Counted from the first letter of the stretch, positions 35,207 through 43,729 are shown. The stretch: DNA of 64,000 nucleotides from an uncultured Spirochaetales bacterium (GCA_934277975.1 CAKQWE010000003.1:62001-126000), one strand, 5' to 3'. Notes: generated by a model not told the origin, from the letters alone. Numbers and translations: made by a program.

Positions 35207-35869
35207 TCACCTCATGCCTATGGACATCCTGTCCACGAAGAGCCTCTTGTCTGACGCCTTGAAGAAGGCAGATCCCGTGACGGCTGCATCAACACCCGCT
35301 TCATATACGTCAGGCATGGTCCTTTCGTTTATGCCTCCGTCGATCGACACGAGATATCTCCTCCCCCCTCTTTCACTGACAAGCCACTTCACCTTGTCTA
35401 GGCTGGAAGGAATGAAGCTCTGTCCTCCAAAACCAGGATTTACGCTCATCACAAGGACTAGGTCAACCTCGTCCAGAATTGGTCCAAGCACCTCTACGTC
35501 CGTGGCGGGTCTTATTGAGATACCTGCAAGGCAACCAAACTCCCTTATTCTTCTAAGGACTGGAACCACATCCTTGCATGCCTCGTAGTGGACCGTTACG
35601 GCCTGCGACCCAGCTGATACGAACTGCTCTACATACCTTATAGGGTCATCTATCATGAGATGGGTGTCGAAGAAAAGCTTGGAATGCGGTCTTGCGTCCT
35701 GGATGAACTTTGGTCCAAACGTTATGTTTGGGACGAACGATCCGTCCATGACGTCAAGGTGCACCCATGGTGCCGTGCTTTCATCGATCTGCTTCAATGC
35801 CTCCCTCATGTCCGAAAAGTCCGCAGACAGGACTGACGGGGCTATCTTCACTCTTCTTTCCATACACAT
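35207..35869 (-). CDS. rpe: Ribulose-phosphate 3-epimerase
   Basis: A 220-residue TIM-barrel epimerase of the pentose phosphate pathway. Motifs are KIAPSVLSADFSDM, the metal/catalytic VHLDVMDGSFVPNITFGP, HLMIDDP, VMSVNPGFGGQSFIP and ISIDGGINERT. Two in-frame ATGs (35869 and 35863) lack a clear ribosome site; the start is uncertain by two codons. First gene of the rpe-dtd-recA cluster. Confidence 0.95.
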   Translation of the reverse strand: MCMERRVKIAPSVLSADFSDMREALKQIDESTAPWVHLDVMDGSFVPNITFGPKFIQDARPHSKLFFDTHLMIDDPIRYVEQFVSAGSQAVTVHYEACKDVVPVLRRIREFGCLAGISIRPATDVEVLGPILDEVDLVLVMSVNPGFGGQSFIPSSLDKVKWLVSERGGRRYLVSIDGGINERTMPDVYEAGVDAAVTGSAFFKASDKRLFVDRMSIGMR

Positions 35870-36107
35870 ACATTAGCATCAATCATAGTTTTTTTGAATA
35901 CCGGACAAGCTGTTTTTGGAGAAATTCCTTAACATTTCAATAGTATTTCACCACAAATTTTGTATATAACAAGCAAAATTTCTAAAACCATCCAACAATT
36001 GCCACATAAAACCCTATAAGTAAGCAAACGCCAACGATGCTAGTTTTTGGTGCTGGGTCGGAGTCCTGCAGAAAGCTCAGAAGGAGTACAGCGGAAGCAT
36101 AATTTTG

Positions 36108-36136
36108 TTGCCCAAAAGATTTTTTTGTGTTACCTT
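36108..36136 (+). promoter_or_regulatory. Candidate promoter of the GreA fusion gene
   Basis: TTGCCC (36108-36113), a 17-base spacer and TACCTT (36131-36136). It would give a leader of about 110 bases. A moderate match only. Confidence 0.4.
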
Positions 36137-36180
36137 ATGAACGTAGATAAAGATACAAAAAGAAAGCACATACCTGAGCA

Positions 36181-36204
36181 GGCGGATGTCTGCCCTTTTT
36201 TATT
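36181..36204 (+). terminator. Terminator-like hairpin in the GreA leader
   Basis: Stem GGCGG / CTGCC with loop ATGT, then C and six T, then ATTT. The 5-bp stem includes a G-T pair, so strength is modest. It lies about 50 bases before the GreA start. Confidence 0.45.
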
Positions 36205-36251
36205 TACCTTTCACCTACGATGAAAGCAGGACGCAGAACAAGGAGCAAAAA

Positions 36252-38930
36252 ATGACTGCAACTGAAGTTAGAGACTTGATTAGCAATGATTTGTGGCAGA
36301 ACACCAATATAGCCTCTGTGGGTGTAGAAGACTTCAAGAAGCTTGATGCCGCCGCTGCAAAGCTTACTGATGCGGAGGACAGGCAGGAGTTCAAAAGCGC
36401 TTGTGAAGCCCTTTTGGATGAGAACCATAGCAACTCAATAGCCATAAGATATCTGGCAACCATAACTGGTCGTCACCCAATGGACGACAGGTACATCTTT
36501 ACAGTTCTTGAACAGTACTACGAGGCATCCAAATGGGATGAAGTGATCTTTCTAGGCAACAAGATACTCACGTTCAACGAGAGTTCGTACGCACTTAAAG
36601 TCCTTGCGGACTGCTACGAAACGCTCAAGGACGAAGAGCGGAAGATAGAGACATGGGAAAGGCTCGTGAAGGTCGATTTCGAAGAGACGGAGGTCCTTTA
36701 CAAGCTCGCCTCCTACTTCGAGGCCAAGGGAGAGACCCAGGCGGCGATGAACTACTATCGCAGCATCATCCGCAGGCATATAAAGGCTCAGGACCTTTCA
36801 GCCCTCAAGAACGTGTGGACGAAGATCGTATCCCTCAAGGGTGAGAGTCCTGAATACCTCATTGGACTTGCATCCAAGATTGCGGACTCCATGGGCAGCG
36901 AGAAAGGAGCCTACTTCTTCAACTATATATACGAGAAAGGAAACTTCGACAACAACACCAACATCGACATACTAAAAGCCATAATAAAGTACGCACCTCA
37001 CGACCTTGCTTCCAGAGACAGGCTCATAGAGCTTTGGAAGGAGAAGTACAAGGACAATCCAAGGCTTGAGTACTGCCTTAGCAACACAGGAATCCTCAAC
37101 GACTACCTCAACATCAATGTTGCAATAGAGAAGTTCGAAAAGGAGATTGAGTTTGTAGAAGGCGCCTTCGTGTACCATGAGACTTGGAGGCTTGGTAGGA
37201 TAATGAAGATCCTCAAGGACGAGATGCAGATAATGTTCGCAGGCAAAGGCACCCACACGATGAGCTGCTCAATGGCTTTCAAGAGCCTGAGGGTCCTCCC
37301 AAAGAGCCATATCTGGGTTCTTAAGGCAGCAGTTCCAAAGGAAAGGCTTGCCGCAAAGTTCAAGCAGGATATCCAGTGGGGACTCAAGGTCCTGCTCTCC
37401 TCGCTTGGGAACCAGGCTTCATTCAAACAGATGAAGGCTGAGCTCTGTCCTTCGATCCTCACAGAAAAGGAGTACTCTGTTTGGTCTGCAGCTGCAAAGA
37501 AGGAACTTACGACTAATCCATACTTTGGCATTAGCGAGAGCTCCAATGACATCTACGTTCTCAGAACAAGTCCAATCACATACGAAGAAAAGACCCTGAG
37601 TCTGTTCAGGAATGCAAAGGACATCTACGAAAAGATAAGGATAATGAAGGATTTCATCGCCCACAAAGGCCAGACTGACAGCGATGAATTTGCAAATATA
37701 GTCGCATTCTTCGAAGGCAAGGCGCAGACATCCGGCAACGAAGGTATCGTTTCATACCTTGTCCTCTGCGAGCTCAAAGGACGCAACGGCATGAGCTTTG
37801 TGAACGTCAACGGAACGTTCGACGACTACTATTCTCGCATCTCCAACGTGGGTACGTTCTTTACGTCAATTCAGGACTCAGAGCTCAAGAGGGCCTTCAT
37901 TGACGGCATCGTGGACAACGAAGAGAACTGGCAGGAAATACTCATAACTCTGTACCCTCTGTACATGACGGCATACATGGCTGACTGCATTCGCAAAGGC
38001 CCACGCAAGAACGCACTTACAAAAGTCCTTGCACAGGCAGCCATCAGCTACAAGGATGACCCTGACTTCTTCCTATATCTTGACAAGACATTCTCCGACA
38101 AGGATTGGGCCAAGGCCAAATGTTCATCCGAGTCCCTTCTTCTCACGAAGCTGTCTCTGCTTGGAGTCGTCAACAGGAAGATCGACAACCAGACCGATGT
38201 TTCTGAGAACAAGAAACGTCAGAAGCTCCTTGACGCCAACCTATTCACAGAGGATAGGCTCGTCTATCGCTACCTTGACCAGGCCGATGCCTACCAGGCC
38301 CAAAAGCTCTACTCCATGCTCAAGGGAATTCCTGACATTGAGAACAGCAGGCTGTCCGTGAAGCACTACATCTCCACGAAGTTCCCAGAGGATTGGGAGG
38401 CCATAACAGGCGACAATCCAAACAAGGCCATAGACAAGAAGAAGATAATTCCAAAGGGACTGCTCTGCACTCAGGCTTTGCTTGATTCAAAGACCGCTGA
38501 ACTCGACCACATCATGAACGTTGAGATTCCAGAGAACTCCAAGGAGATTGGAACCGCAAGGGAGCTTGGAGACCTTCGTGAGAATGCCGAGTACCAGTAC
38601 GGCAAGGACAAGCAGAAGAACCTCAACTTTCTCATGAACAAGCTTACTGACGAAATCTCCGTAGCCCAGGTCGTAAAGCCTGAGGACGTAGATCTCCAGT
38701 ATGTAAGCTTTGGAACCAAGGCTACATTCCATGACAACGCTACAGGCGTAGAGGTTACCTACACCATCTTGGGACCATGGGAGTCGGACCCAACCAAGAA
38801 CATACTCAACTTCAAGGCACCGCTTGGCCAGAAGCTCTACAACCTTGAAAAGGGAGAGGAAACCAAGTTCACCATCAACGGCGTTGACTACGACTACACC
38901 GTCAAGGACATCCAGCTGGCTGATTTCTAA
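36252..38930 (+). CDS. greA: GreA-type transcription elongation factor with large N-terminal helical domain
   Basis: An 892-residue protein. Residues 1 to about 720 are helical with TPR-like pairs (IFLGNKILTFNESSYALKVLADCYE, YKLASYFEAKGETQAAMNYY). The last 160 residues are a complete GreA: LDSKTAELDHIMNVEIPENS, then TARELGDLRENAEYQYGKDK with the acidic Asp/Glu tip, and the C-terminal FKBP-like domain. GreA rescues backtracked RNA polymerase. Spirochaetes carry this long form (about 900 residues). The ATG at 36252 follows AAGGAG. An in-frame ATG at 36186 would add 22 residues but has poor spacing. Confidence 0.92.
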   Translation: MTATEVRDLISNDLWQNTNIASVGVEDFKKLDAAAAKLTDAEDRQEFKSACEALLDENHSNSIAIRYLATITGRHPMDDRYIFTVLEQYYEASKWDEVIFLGNKILTFNESSYALKVLADCYETLKDEERKIETWERLVKVDFEETEVLYKLASYFEAKGETQAAMNYYRSIIRRHIKAQDLSALKNVWTKIVSLKGESPEYLIGLASKIADSMGSEKGAYFFNYIYEKGNFDNNTNIDILKAIIKYAPHDLASRDRLIELWKEKYKDNPRLEYCLSNTGILNDYLNINVAIEKFEKEIEFVEGAFVYHETWRLGRIMKILKDEMQIMFAGKGTHTMSCSMAFKSLRVLPKSHIWVLKAAVPKERLAAKFKQDIQWGLKVLLSSLGNQASFKQMKAELCPSILTEKEYSVWSAAAKKELTTNPYFGISESSNDIYVLRTSPITYEEKTLSLFRNAKDIYEKIRIMKDFIAHKGQTDSDEFANIVAFFEGKAQTSGNEGIVSYLVLCELKGRNGMSFVNVNGTFDDYYSRISNVGTFFTSIQDSELKRAFIDGIVDNEENWQEILITLYPLYMTAYMADCIRKGPRKNALTKVLAQAAISYKDDPDFFLYLDKTFSDKDWAKAKCSSESLLLTKLSLLGVVNRKIDNQTDVSENKKRQKLLDANLFTEDRLVYRYLDQADAYQAQKLYSMLKGIPDIENSRLSVKHYISTKFPEDWEAITGDNPNKAIDKKKIIPKGLLCTQALLDSKTAELDHIMNVEIPENSKEIGTARELGDLRENAEYQYGKDKQKNLNFLMNKLTDEISVAQVVKPEDVDLQYVSFGTKATFHDNATGVEVTYTILGPWESDPTKNILNFKAPLGQKLYNLEKGEETKFTINGVDYDYTVKDIQLADF

Positions 38931-38950
38931 TCCCCTTCCCTATTCCACCA

Positions 38951-39004
38951 ACAAAAGGACTGCGCCACAAGGTTCGATCGACCTTGGTCGCAGCCCTTTG
39001 TTGT
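38951..39004 (+). terminator. Terminator hairpin after the GreA fusion
   Basis: ACAAAAGGACTGCG pairs with CGCAGCCCTTTGTTGT around an inner stem CAAGGT/ACCTTG, making a long imperfect hairpin 20 bases after the stop. The T-rich tail is interrupted (TTTGTTGTATTTG). Confidence 0.65.
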
Positions 39005-39012
39005 ATTTGAAT

Positions 39013-39190
39013 AGCTTTTAGAGGAACTTTCAAAACTCCTTCATGAGTCCTGGCCATGCCCTGCACGGCTGGAAATCCGCCTTCAGCAACTTCATAATGC
39101 ACAAAGCATTGCCGCAGTTGCTTCAGACGGCTTCCATCACGGCAATCCATGTCCAATCCACACAAAGCATGGTTTTGAAAGTTGCTCTAA
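39013..39190. repeat. Inverted pair of dispersed repeats (copies 2 and 3)
   Basis: On the minus strand 39013-39039 reads GTTTTGAAAGTTCCTCTAAAA. On the plus strand 39172-39190 reads GTTTTGAAAGTTGCTCTAA. The two face each other across about 130 bases. The plus copy continues leftwards into tccacacaaagcat and so matches 6995-7037. No gene lies between them. Confidence 0.6.
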
Positions 39191-39191
39191 T

Positions 39192-39265
39192 GTCCGCAAA
39201 AGATGAAAAATGGAAAATGCGGACAAAAAAGTGTACGCAAAATCAGAAAAATCCAAAATGCGGAC
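39192..39265. repeat. Three GTCCGCA/TGCGGAC motifs
   Basis: GTCCGCA at 39192-39198 and its complement TGCGGAC at 39218-39224 and 39259-39265. The latter two share the context aaaatgcggacaa. They precede the transposase remnant and may be subterminal transposase sites. Confidence 0.5.
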
Positions 39266-39319
39266 AATGCTTCAGTACAATGCATTCAGAAGAAAAGGTT
39301 CTTCACGGAAAGTTGTTAA

Positions 39320-39757
39320 AACCAAAAAACACAGAAGGACCTGAACATACCCATAGACAAGGATATCTCAATCCACCTTTCATGCCAACAGTTCGAATGC
39401 AGCCGATTCGATGTAGGAGAGGACAGGTCGGTGCTGTTCTTCAAAAGCAACCGTAGCAGCGGCGAAGAGGTCTGCTCGTTCTGCGGAGGCAGGGTGCATG
39501 CCCACGGCAGGGCCGGCACCACATTGAAGGACATGCCGCTGTGGTTCGGCGTCCCATTTGAGCTTGAAGTGGAGCACCACAGATACAGATGCACATGCTG
39601 CGGCGGGAGCTTCGGCGAAGGCATATGCATGGGATATCCCGGAACAAGGATCACGTACCGTGCGGCCAGGTGGGTGCAGGAGCTGCTTCGCTGGAGGCTG
39701 CCGATATCGGCTGTCCATGAGATTGGTTCATTTTTTTCTGTTTTCTTATGGCTCTAA
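39320..39757 (+). pseudogene. ISL3-family transposase, N-terminal remnant
   Basis: The open frame begins after a stop at 39317 and has no good start codon; it reads DLNIPIDKDISIHLSC before the conserved part. Next comes an ISL3-type zinc finger: VCSFCGGRVHAHGRAG, LEVEHHRYRCTCCGGSFGEG and YRAARWVQELL. Homology-like sequence stops at about AVHEIG (39727). The frame then runs into unrelated T-rich DNA and ends at 39757. The DDE catalytic domain (about 250 residues) is missing, so the element is dead. G+C content is higher than in the flanks. Confidence 0.75.
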
Positions 39758-39778
39758 TAAGCTTATCCATTGCATTTG

Positions 39779-39819
39779 CCTATCATTTGTTTTTTATGAA
39801 TGGTATATCAAATGATAGG
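39779..39819. repeat. Perfect 11-bp inverted repeat
   Basis: CCTATCATTTG (39779-39789) and CAAATGATAGG (39809-39819) with a 19-base loop. It lies between the transposase remnant and the MATE stop. It lacks a T-run on either strand. Confidence 0.7.
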
Positions 39820-39853
39820 TGTAGTCTAAATAGATTTGTTCCTATGGACGTTC

Positions 39854-41230
39854 TTATAGGTTGGTATCAAGCTTTCTGTAGTTGACGGCAAAGCATATGA
39901 TTTCTGCGACAGCTGTGATGAGCCATGAGAAAATGTAAAGCAAGTACAGGGATGGAATGGTATGGAAATGGGCGAATACGGTGTAGATCCATATAACACG
40001 GAACACGCAGGAGCCCGTTATGACGATGACCGTTGGTGCAAGGCTTTTTCCAATGCCTCGACAGGCTGCAATCGAACAATCCATGAAGGCACTGAAGGCG
40101 TATGAGAAGCACATGATCTGAGTACGTTGGAGCCCTGCTTCGATGACGGCTTCATCATTGGCGAACAGTGACAGAAACTCTCTTCCAAAAAGATACAAGG
40201 CACCGCCAAGCACCGCACCTGCTAGGAAGGAGTATGCTATACCTATGAAATAGCTTTTCAGTACACGGTCATGTTTTGCAGCTCCTAGGTTCTGTCCCAT
40301 GAAGGTTGAACAGGCTGTGTAGAATGCAGCCATGACGTTGTAGATGATGGAATCGGCATTGGCGGCGGCTGAATTTCCCTCGACCATGACGGAGCTGAAG
40401 GAGTTCACGGCACTTTGAATGAATAGGTTTGCAATGGCGAAGATGGCGTTTTGGAGCCCTGCTGGGATTCCTAGGCCTAGAAGACGTTTTCCCTCTGTTT
40501 TATCCATTCCGTTTTTCAATTCCTGAAAGCGGAATGAGCAGTCGTCATTTTGTCGTCCCATGTGCATCAGAATCAACACGGCAGATACATACTGGGTTAT
40601 GATGCTGGCCAGTGCAACACCATCCTCAGCCATATTGCAGACGATGACGAAGAACAGGTTGAGGAGTACGTTTAGAATGCCTGCCGTCATGAGATATGCA
40701 AGCGGACGCTTTGTGTCTCCGTTTGCGCTGAGCACTCCATTGCCAAAATTGAAGATGCCTAGAGCCGGCATACCCAATGCATAGATGCGGAAATAGAGCA
40801 CGGCACCTTCAATGAGGTCGTCCTTCGTACCTAGCAGCTCAAGCATGAATCGTGCGGAAACGAGGCAAAGAATCATGATGATGCAGCCTGTTGCAAGGCA
40901 GATTGCAAATGCGGTGCGGATGGAAGCTGATGTTCGGGCTTTGTCCCTGGCTCCTAGATGCTGTGCAACTCGTACATTGACGGCGCTTCCCATACCAATT
41001 AGGAAACCTGTAAACAACGATACAAGAATCGTTGTCGAGCCTACAGATCCCAATGCCTCTGCACTTGAGAATTTGCCTACGACGGCTACATCCGCCATGT
41101 TGAAGAGCACCTGCAGGAGTTGTGACAACATAAGCGGGATGCTGAAAAGGAACATATTCTTCCACAGAGAACCTTCAACGATTTGAATCTCTCCGTGCGT
41201 GTTTCTGATATTCAAAGACTGATCTGCCAT
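39854..41230 (-). CDS. MATE-family efflux transporter
   Basis: A 458-residue membrane protein with about twelve helices in two related halves. Typical N-terminal segment: FSIPLMLSQLLQVLFNMADVAVVGKF, followed by GSAVNVRVAQHLGARDK. The second half has STFMGQNLGAAKHDRV. MATE proteins export drugs or metabolites using Na+ or H+. The ATG at 41230 has GAGG nine bases upstream; the longer reading (41266) runs toward the divergent toxin promoter. The substrate is unknown. Confidence 0.88.
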   Translation of the reverse strand: MADQSLNIRNTHGEIQIVEGSLWKNMFLFSIPLMLSQLLQVLFNMADVAVVGKFSSAEALGSVGSTTILVSLFTGFLIGMGSAVNVRVAQHLGARDKARTSASIRTAFAICLATGCIIMILCLVSARFMLELLGTKDDLIEGAVLYFRIYALGMPALGIFNFGNGVLSANGDTKRPLAYLMTAGILNVLLNLFFVIVCNMAEDGVALASIITQYVSAVLILMHMGRQNDDCSFRFQELKNGMDKTEGKRLLGLGIPAGLQNAIFAIANLFIQSAVNSFSSVMVEGNSAAANADSIIYNVMAAFYTACSTFMGQNLGAAKHDRVLKSYFIGIAYSFLAGAVLGGALYLFGREFLSLFANDEAVIEAGLQRTQIMCFSYAFSAFMDCSIAACRGIGKSLAPTVIVITGSCVFRVIWIYTVFAHFHTIPSLYLLYIFSWLITAVAEIICFAVNYRKLDTNL

Positions 41231-41362
41231 GTTCTTCGCCTCGGTGAATTGAAAACCACAGTCCATTTGTTTTTACGTGTGCCAAGGATATCCAAATGCA
41301 TGGTTTTTATCAATGTTTTTCCTGAACTGATTCTGTCTTGGAAAAACTCTACTATAAAAGCA

Positions 41363-41391
41363 TTGACTGTTCCCAAAATGGGAAGTATATT
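41363..41391 (+). promoter_or_regulatory. higBA promoter with embedded operator
   Basis: TTGACT (41363-41368), exactly 17 bases, TATATT (41386-41391). The spacer contains the inverted repeat TTCCC-AAAAT-GGGAA (41370-41384), centred between the two boxes. This suits autorepression by the antitoxin's helix-turn-helix. Confidence 0.75.
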
Positions 41392-41436
41392 TGATATGTG
41401 TTCTTTTATAGAACGGAGAGTGGTAAAGGAGTTTGA

Positions 41437-41730
41437 ATGCACATAATAGCCAGAAAGACATTATGTGACTATTGGATAAAATTTCCTGAGACGGAGCAGG
41501 CATTGAAGTCGTGGTTTGCCGAGGCTTTGAAAGCCCAATGGTCAAATCCATCGGATATCAAGGCTGAATACAGGTCTGCCAGCATATTGAAGAACAATAG
41601 AGTTGTATTCAATATATGTGGAAACAAACACAGGCTTATCGTTCGGGTGAACTACAGTTCAAAGACTGTGTTCATTAGATTCTTGGGGTCTCATGTAGAA
41701 TACGATAGAATAGTTGCGGAGGAAGTGTAG
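41437..41730 (+). CDS. higB: HigB-type mRNA interferase toxin
   Basis: A 97-residue RelE/HigB-fold toxin. Typical HigB_toxin-family features are the N-terminal ARKTLCDYWIKFPETEQALKSW, a middle SASILKNNRVVFNICGNKHRLIVRV, and the terminal FIRFLGSHVEYDRI. Relatives cleave mRNA at the ribosome. AAGGAG lies five bases upstream. The stop overlaps the antitoxin start by one base (TAGTG). The toxin-first order is typical of higBA. Confidence 0.85.
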   Translation: MHIIARKTLCDYWIKFPETEQALKSWFAEALKAQWSNPSDIKAEYRSASILKNNRVVFNICGNKHRLIVRVNYSSKTVFIRFLGSHVEYDRIVAEEV

Positions 41731-42098
41731 TGTCATACGATAGACTTTTGAAGACCAATGAAGACTATGAAAAAGCTCTTTCTCGTATAGACGAGCTTTT
41801 CGACTCGAAGCCAGGGTCTCCAGAGGCGAATGAAATGGAACTTCTTGTCGTCCTTGTCGAGCTCTATGAAAAGGAACATTTCCCTATAGATGCCCCGGAT
41901 CCAATCGAAGCGATAAAGTTCAGAATGGAACAGGAAGGACTTACAAACTCAGATATGGTCGAGTACTTTGGCAGCAGATCCAAGGTCTCTGAGGTGTTTT
42001 CCAGAAAGAGGGGTTTAAGTCTTTCAATGATAAGAAAGCTTTCCTCTGGTTTGGACATTCCTGCAGATGTTCTTATTGGTAAATCTGCATCAGCCTAA
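41730..42098 (+). CDS. higA: HigA-type antitoxin with HTH
   Basis: A 122-residue antitoxin starting at GTG, with GGAGGAAG upstream and overlap with the toxin stop. The C-terminal half is a Xre-like helix-turn-helix: GLTNSDMVEYFGSRSKVSEVFSRKRGLSLSMIRKLS. The N-terminal half is acidic (MELLVVLVELYEKEHFPID) and probably contacts the toxin. It probably represses at 41370-41384. Its 3' end overlaps the convergent NUDIX gene by four bases. Confidence 0.85.
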   Translation: MSYDRLLKTNEDYEKALSRIDELFDSKPGSPEANEMELLVVLVELYEKEHFPIDAPDPIEAIKFRMEQEGLTNSDMVEYFGSRSKVSEVFSRKRGLSLSMIRKLSSGLDIPADVLIGKSASA

Positions 42099-42517
42099 GG
42101 TCTTGGTCGTTGTCCTTTTTCTAGTAGCTTCCTTAGCTTTCGCATCTCAAACCATGTGAACGGTCTGCACGGCAGTGATTTCATTTCATCCAAAGGAATC
42201 CACTCCAGACGGGTGAATTCGGACGGGGAAAGCTTGATCTCAGAGATATCGGTCTTGAAGAAGAAGGTCGTCCAGTGGAAGAATGGAGGCAGGCATAAGG
42301 TCCAGGACCCCAAGAAGGAACGCTGCATTGCCTTCAGGTCGCAGCCTGTCTCCTCGTAGAATTCCCGCATGGCGTCTTCAAGGTAGGTTTCGCCCTTCTC
42401 TAGTCCTCCGCCGGGGACGGACCATTTGCCAATAAATGGTTTCTTGGAGCGCATTCCAATGAGTATGCGGCCCTTTCTTACAAGCCCTACTCCTGCACCT
42501 TTGTACGGAAATCGCAT
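42095..42517 (-). CDS. NUDIX hydrolase
   Basis: A 140-residue protein starting at MRFPYKGAG. The complete NUDIX box is GGGLEKGETYLEDAMREF followed by YEETG, near residues 37-59 (GX5EX7REUXEEXGU). The upstream WSVPGGG is typical. It cleaves nucleoside-diphosphate-linked compounds; the substrate is unknown. A longer reading overlaps tgt and is not supported. No strong ribosome site is visible. The gene sits 23 bases after tgt on the same strand. Confidence 0.85.
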   Translation of the reverse strand: MRFPYKGAGVGLVRKGRILIGMRSKKPFIGKWSVPGGGLEKGETYLEDAMREFYEETGCDLKAMQRSFLGSWTLCLPPFFHWTTFFFKTDISEIKLSPSEFTRLEWIPLDEMKSLPCRPFTWFEMRKLRKLLEKGQRPRP

Positions 42518-42540
42518 GAAAAACCAGCCTTTTTTTAGAC

Positions 42541-43698
42541 TCAACCAAGACAACGGCCGTCGTTGATGTAGAATCGCTTGAGGTAGTCCTGCTTGAAGGA
42601 CTGGAAGCAATCTTCTTCTATGGCCTTACGGACCTTTGCCATGAGGTTGTAGAGGTATGTGAGATTGTGTTCTGTTGCAAGCATGCCTCCAAGCATCTCA
42701 TTGCATTTGAACATGTGTCGCATGTAGGCGCGCGAGTAGTGGGTGCAGGCTTCGCAGGTGCAGCCTTCCTGGATTGGTCCGTGGTCGAACTCGTTGAATG
42801 AACGTGAAAGCGTGAGCATTCCATCGTCTGTGAAGACCGATCCATTGCGAGCCGTGCGGGTTGCAAGCACGCAGTCGAAGAGGTCTATGCCGTTTTCTAC
42901 GGCTTCCAGTATGTAGTCCGGTGTGCCTATTCCCATGACATAGCGTGGCTTTGCATCGGTTACGGCATCTGCTGTTATTGCAAGGTAGCGGCAGAAATCC
43001 TCTTTGGATTCGCCAACTGAAAGACCCCCAATGGCGATGCCTGGGAAGTCCATTGAGCCTATGACCTGCGCGCTTTTGCGCCTAAGGTCTTCATAGAAGC
43101 CTCCCTGCACTATTCCAAAGAGGTTGCCTCTGAAGGCTCTCCCTGTTGTTTCCAAAAGCGAATCCCTGTGGATTATGGCGCGTTCGGCCCAAAGATGGGT
43201 GATGTCCATGGCATGGAGCGTTTCCTTCCATGAGATTCCAGGGGCTGAGCATACATCAAGCATCATGGCAATGTCGGACCCTATCGTCTGCTGGATGTCC
43301 ACGACCTTCTCCGGAGTGAAAACATGCCGGGACCCATCTATGTGGCTTTGGAACTTGACCCCCATCTCATGTATTTTGCGTAGAGAGCTCAGAGAGAACA
43401 CTTGGAATCCACCGCTGTCAGTGAGGATATTCCCATGCCAGTTGCTGAAACCATGGAGTCCATCGAACGAGGCAAGCACGTCTACACCAGGTCTTAGGTA
43501 TAGGTGGTATGTGTTTCCAAGTATGAGATTGTAGCCTATCTGAGCCACTCTGTCATGGTATATCCCCTTCACCGTACCGTTGGTTCCAACAGGCATGAAC
43601 GCAGGGGTCTGGACCACTCCGTGGCCAAGCCTTATCTCTCCTGTCCTAGCCTTGCAGTGGCAGTCCTTGTGATGCAGTGTGTATATTCTGTCGGCCAT
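42541..43698 (-). CDS. tgt: Queuine tRNA-ribosyltransferase
   Basis: A 385-residue TIM-barrel enzyme exchanging G34 for a queuine precursor in tRNA. Catalytic/nucleobase segments are TPAFMPVGTNGTVKG, LTDSGGFQVFSLS (Asp of the active site), IVQGGFYEDLR and GIGTPDYILEAV. The zinc site is CTCEACTHYSRAYMRHM. The ATG at 43698 is chosen because GAGGTGA is upstream. It is the last of the permease-tgt cluster. Confidence 0.95.
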   Translation of the reverse strand: MADRIYTLHHKDCHCKARTGEIRLGHGVVQTPAFMPVGTNGTVKGIYHDRVAQIGYNLILGNTYHLYLRPGVDVLASFDGLHGFSNWHGNILTDSGGFQVFSLSSLRKIHEMGVKFQSHIDGSRHVFTPEKVVDIQQTIGSDIAMMLDVCSAPGISWKETLHAMDITHLWAERAIIHRDSLLETTGRAFRGNLFGIVQGGFYEDLRRKSAQVIGSMDFPGIAIGGLSVGESKEDFCRYLAITADAVTDAKPRYVMGIGTPDYILEAVENGIDLFDCVLATRTARNGSVFTDDGMLTLSRSFNEFDHGPIQEGCTCEACTHYSRAYMRHMFKCNEMLGGMLATEHNLTYLYNLMAKVRKAIEEDCFQSFKQDYLKRFYINDGRCLG

Positions 43699-43729
43699 AG
43701 CTTCACCTCGTAAACTCATTTTTTGATAT

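Larger units (their letters stand above)
35870..36251. other. Long divergent intergenic region (rpe / GreA fusion)
   Basis: About 380 A+T-rich bases without a convincing gene. It holds the candidate GreA promoter (36108-36136) and a terminator-like hairpin (36181-36204). The segment 36050-36100 has some G+C-rich structure but no recognisable RNA family. Confidence 0.6.

Noticed and set aside
36000..36110. Small RNA (SRP RNA or tmRNA)
   Set aside because: Some G+C-rich structure and fragments such as GGAGTCC and AAGGAG are seen, but no complete signature (tetraloop with GGAAG/AGCAG, or a tRNA-like end with tag frame).
6995..39190. CRISPR array
   Set aside because: The GTTTTGAAAG copies look a little like CRISPR repeats, but they are single, unevenly spaced, inverted at one site, and no cas gene is in the window.
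39043..39456. 137-residue plus-strand open frame
   Set aside because: It is in another frame than the ISL3 remnant, runs through repeats, and has low-complexity composition.
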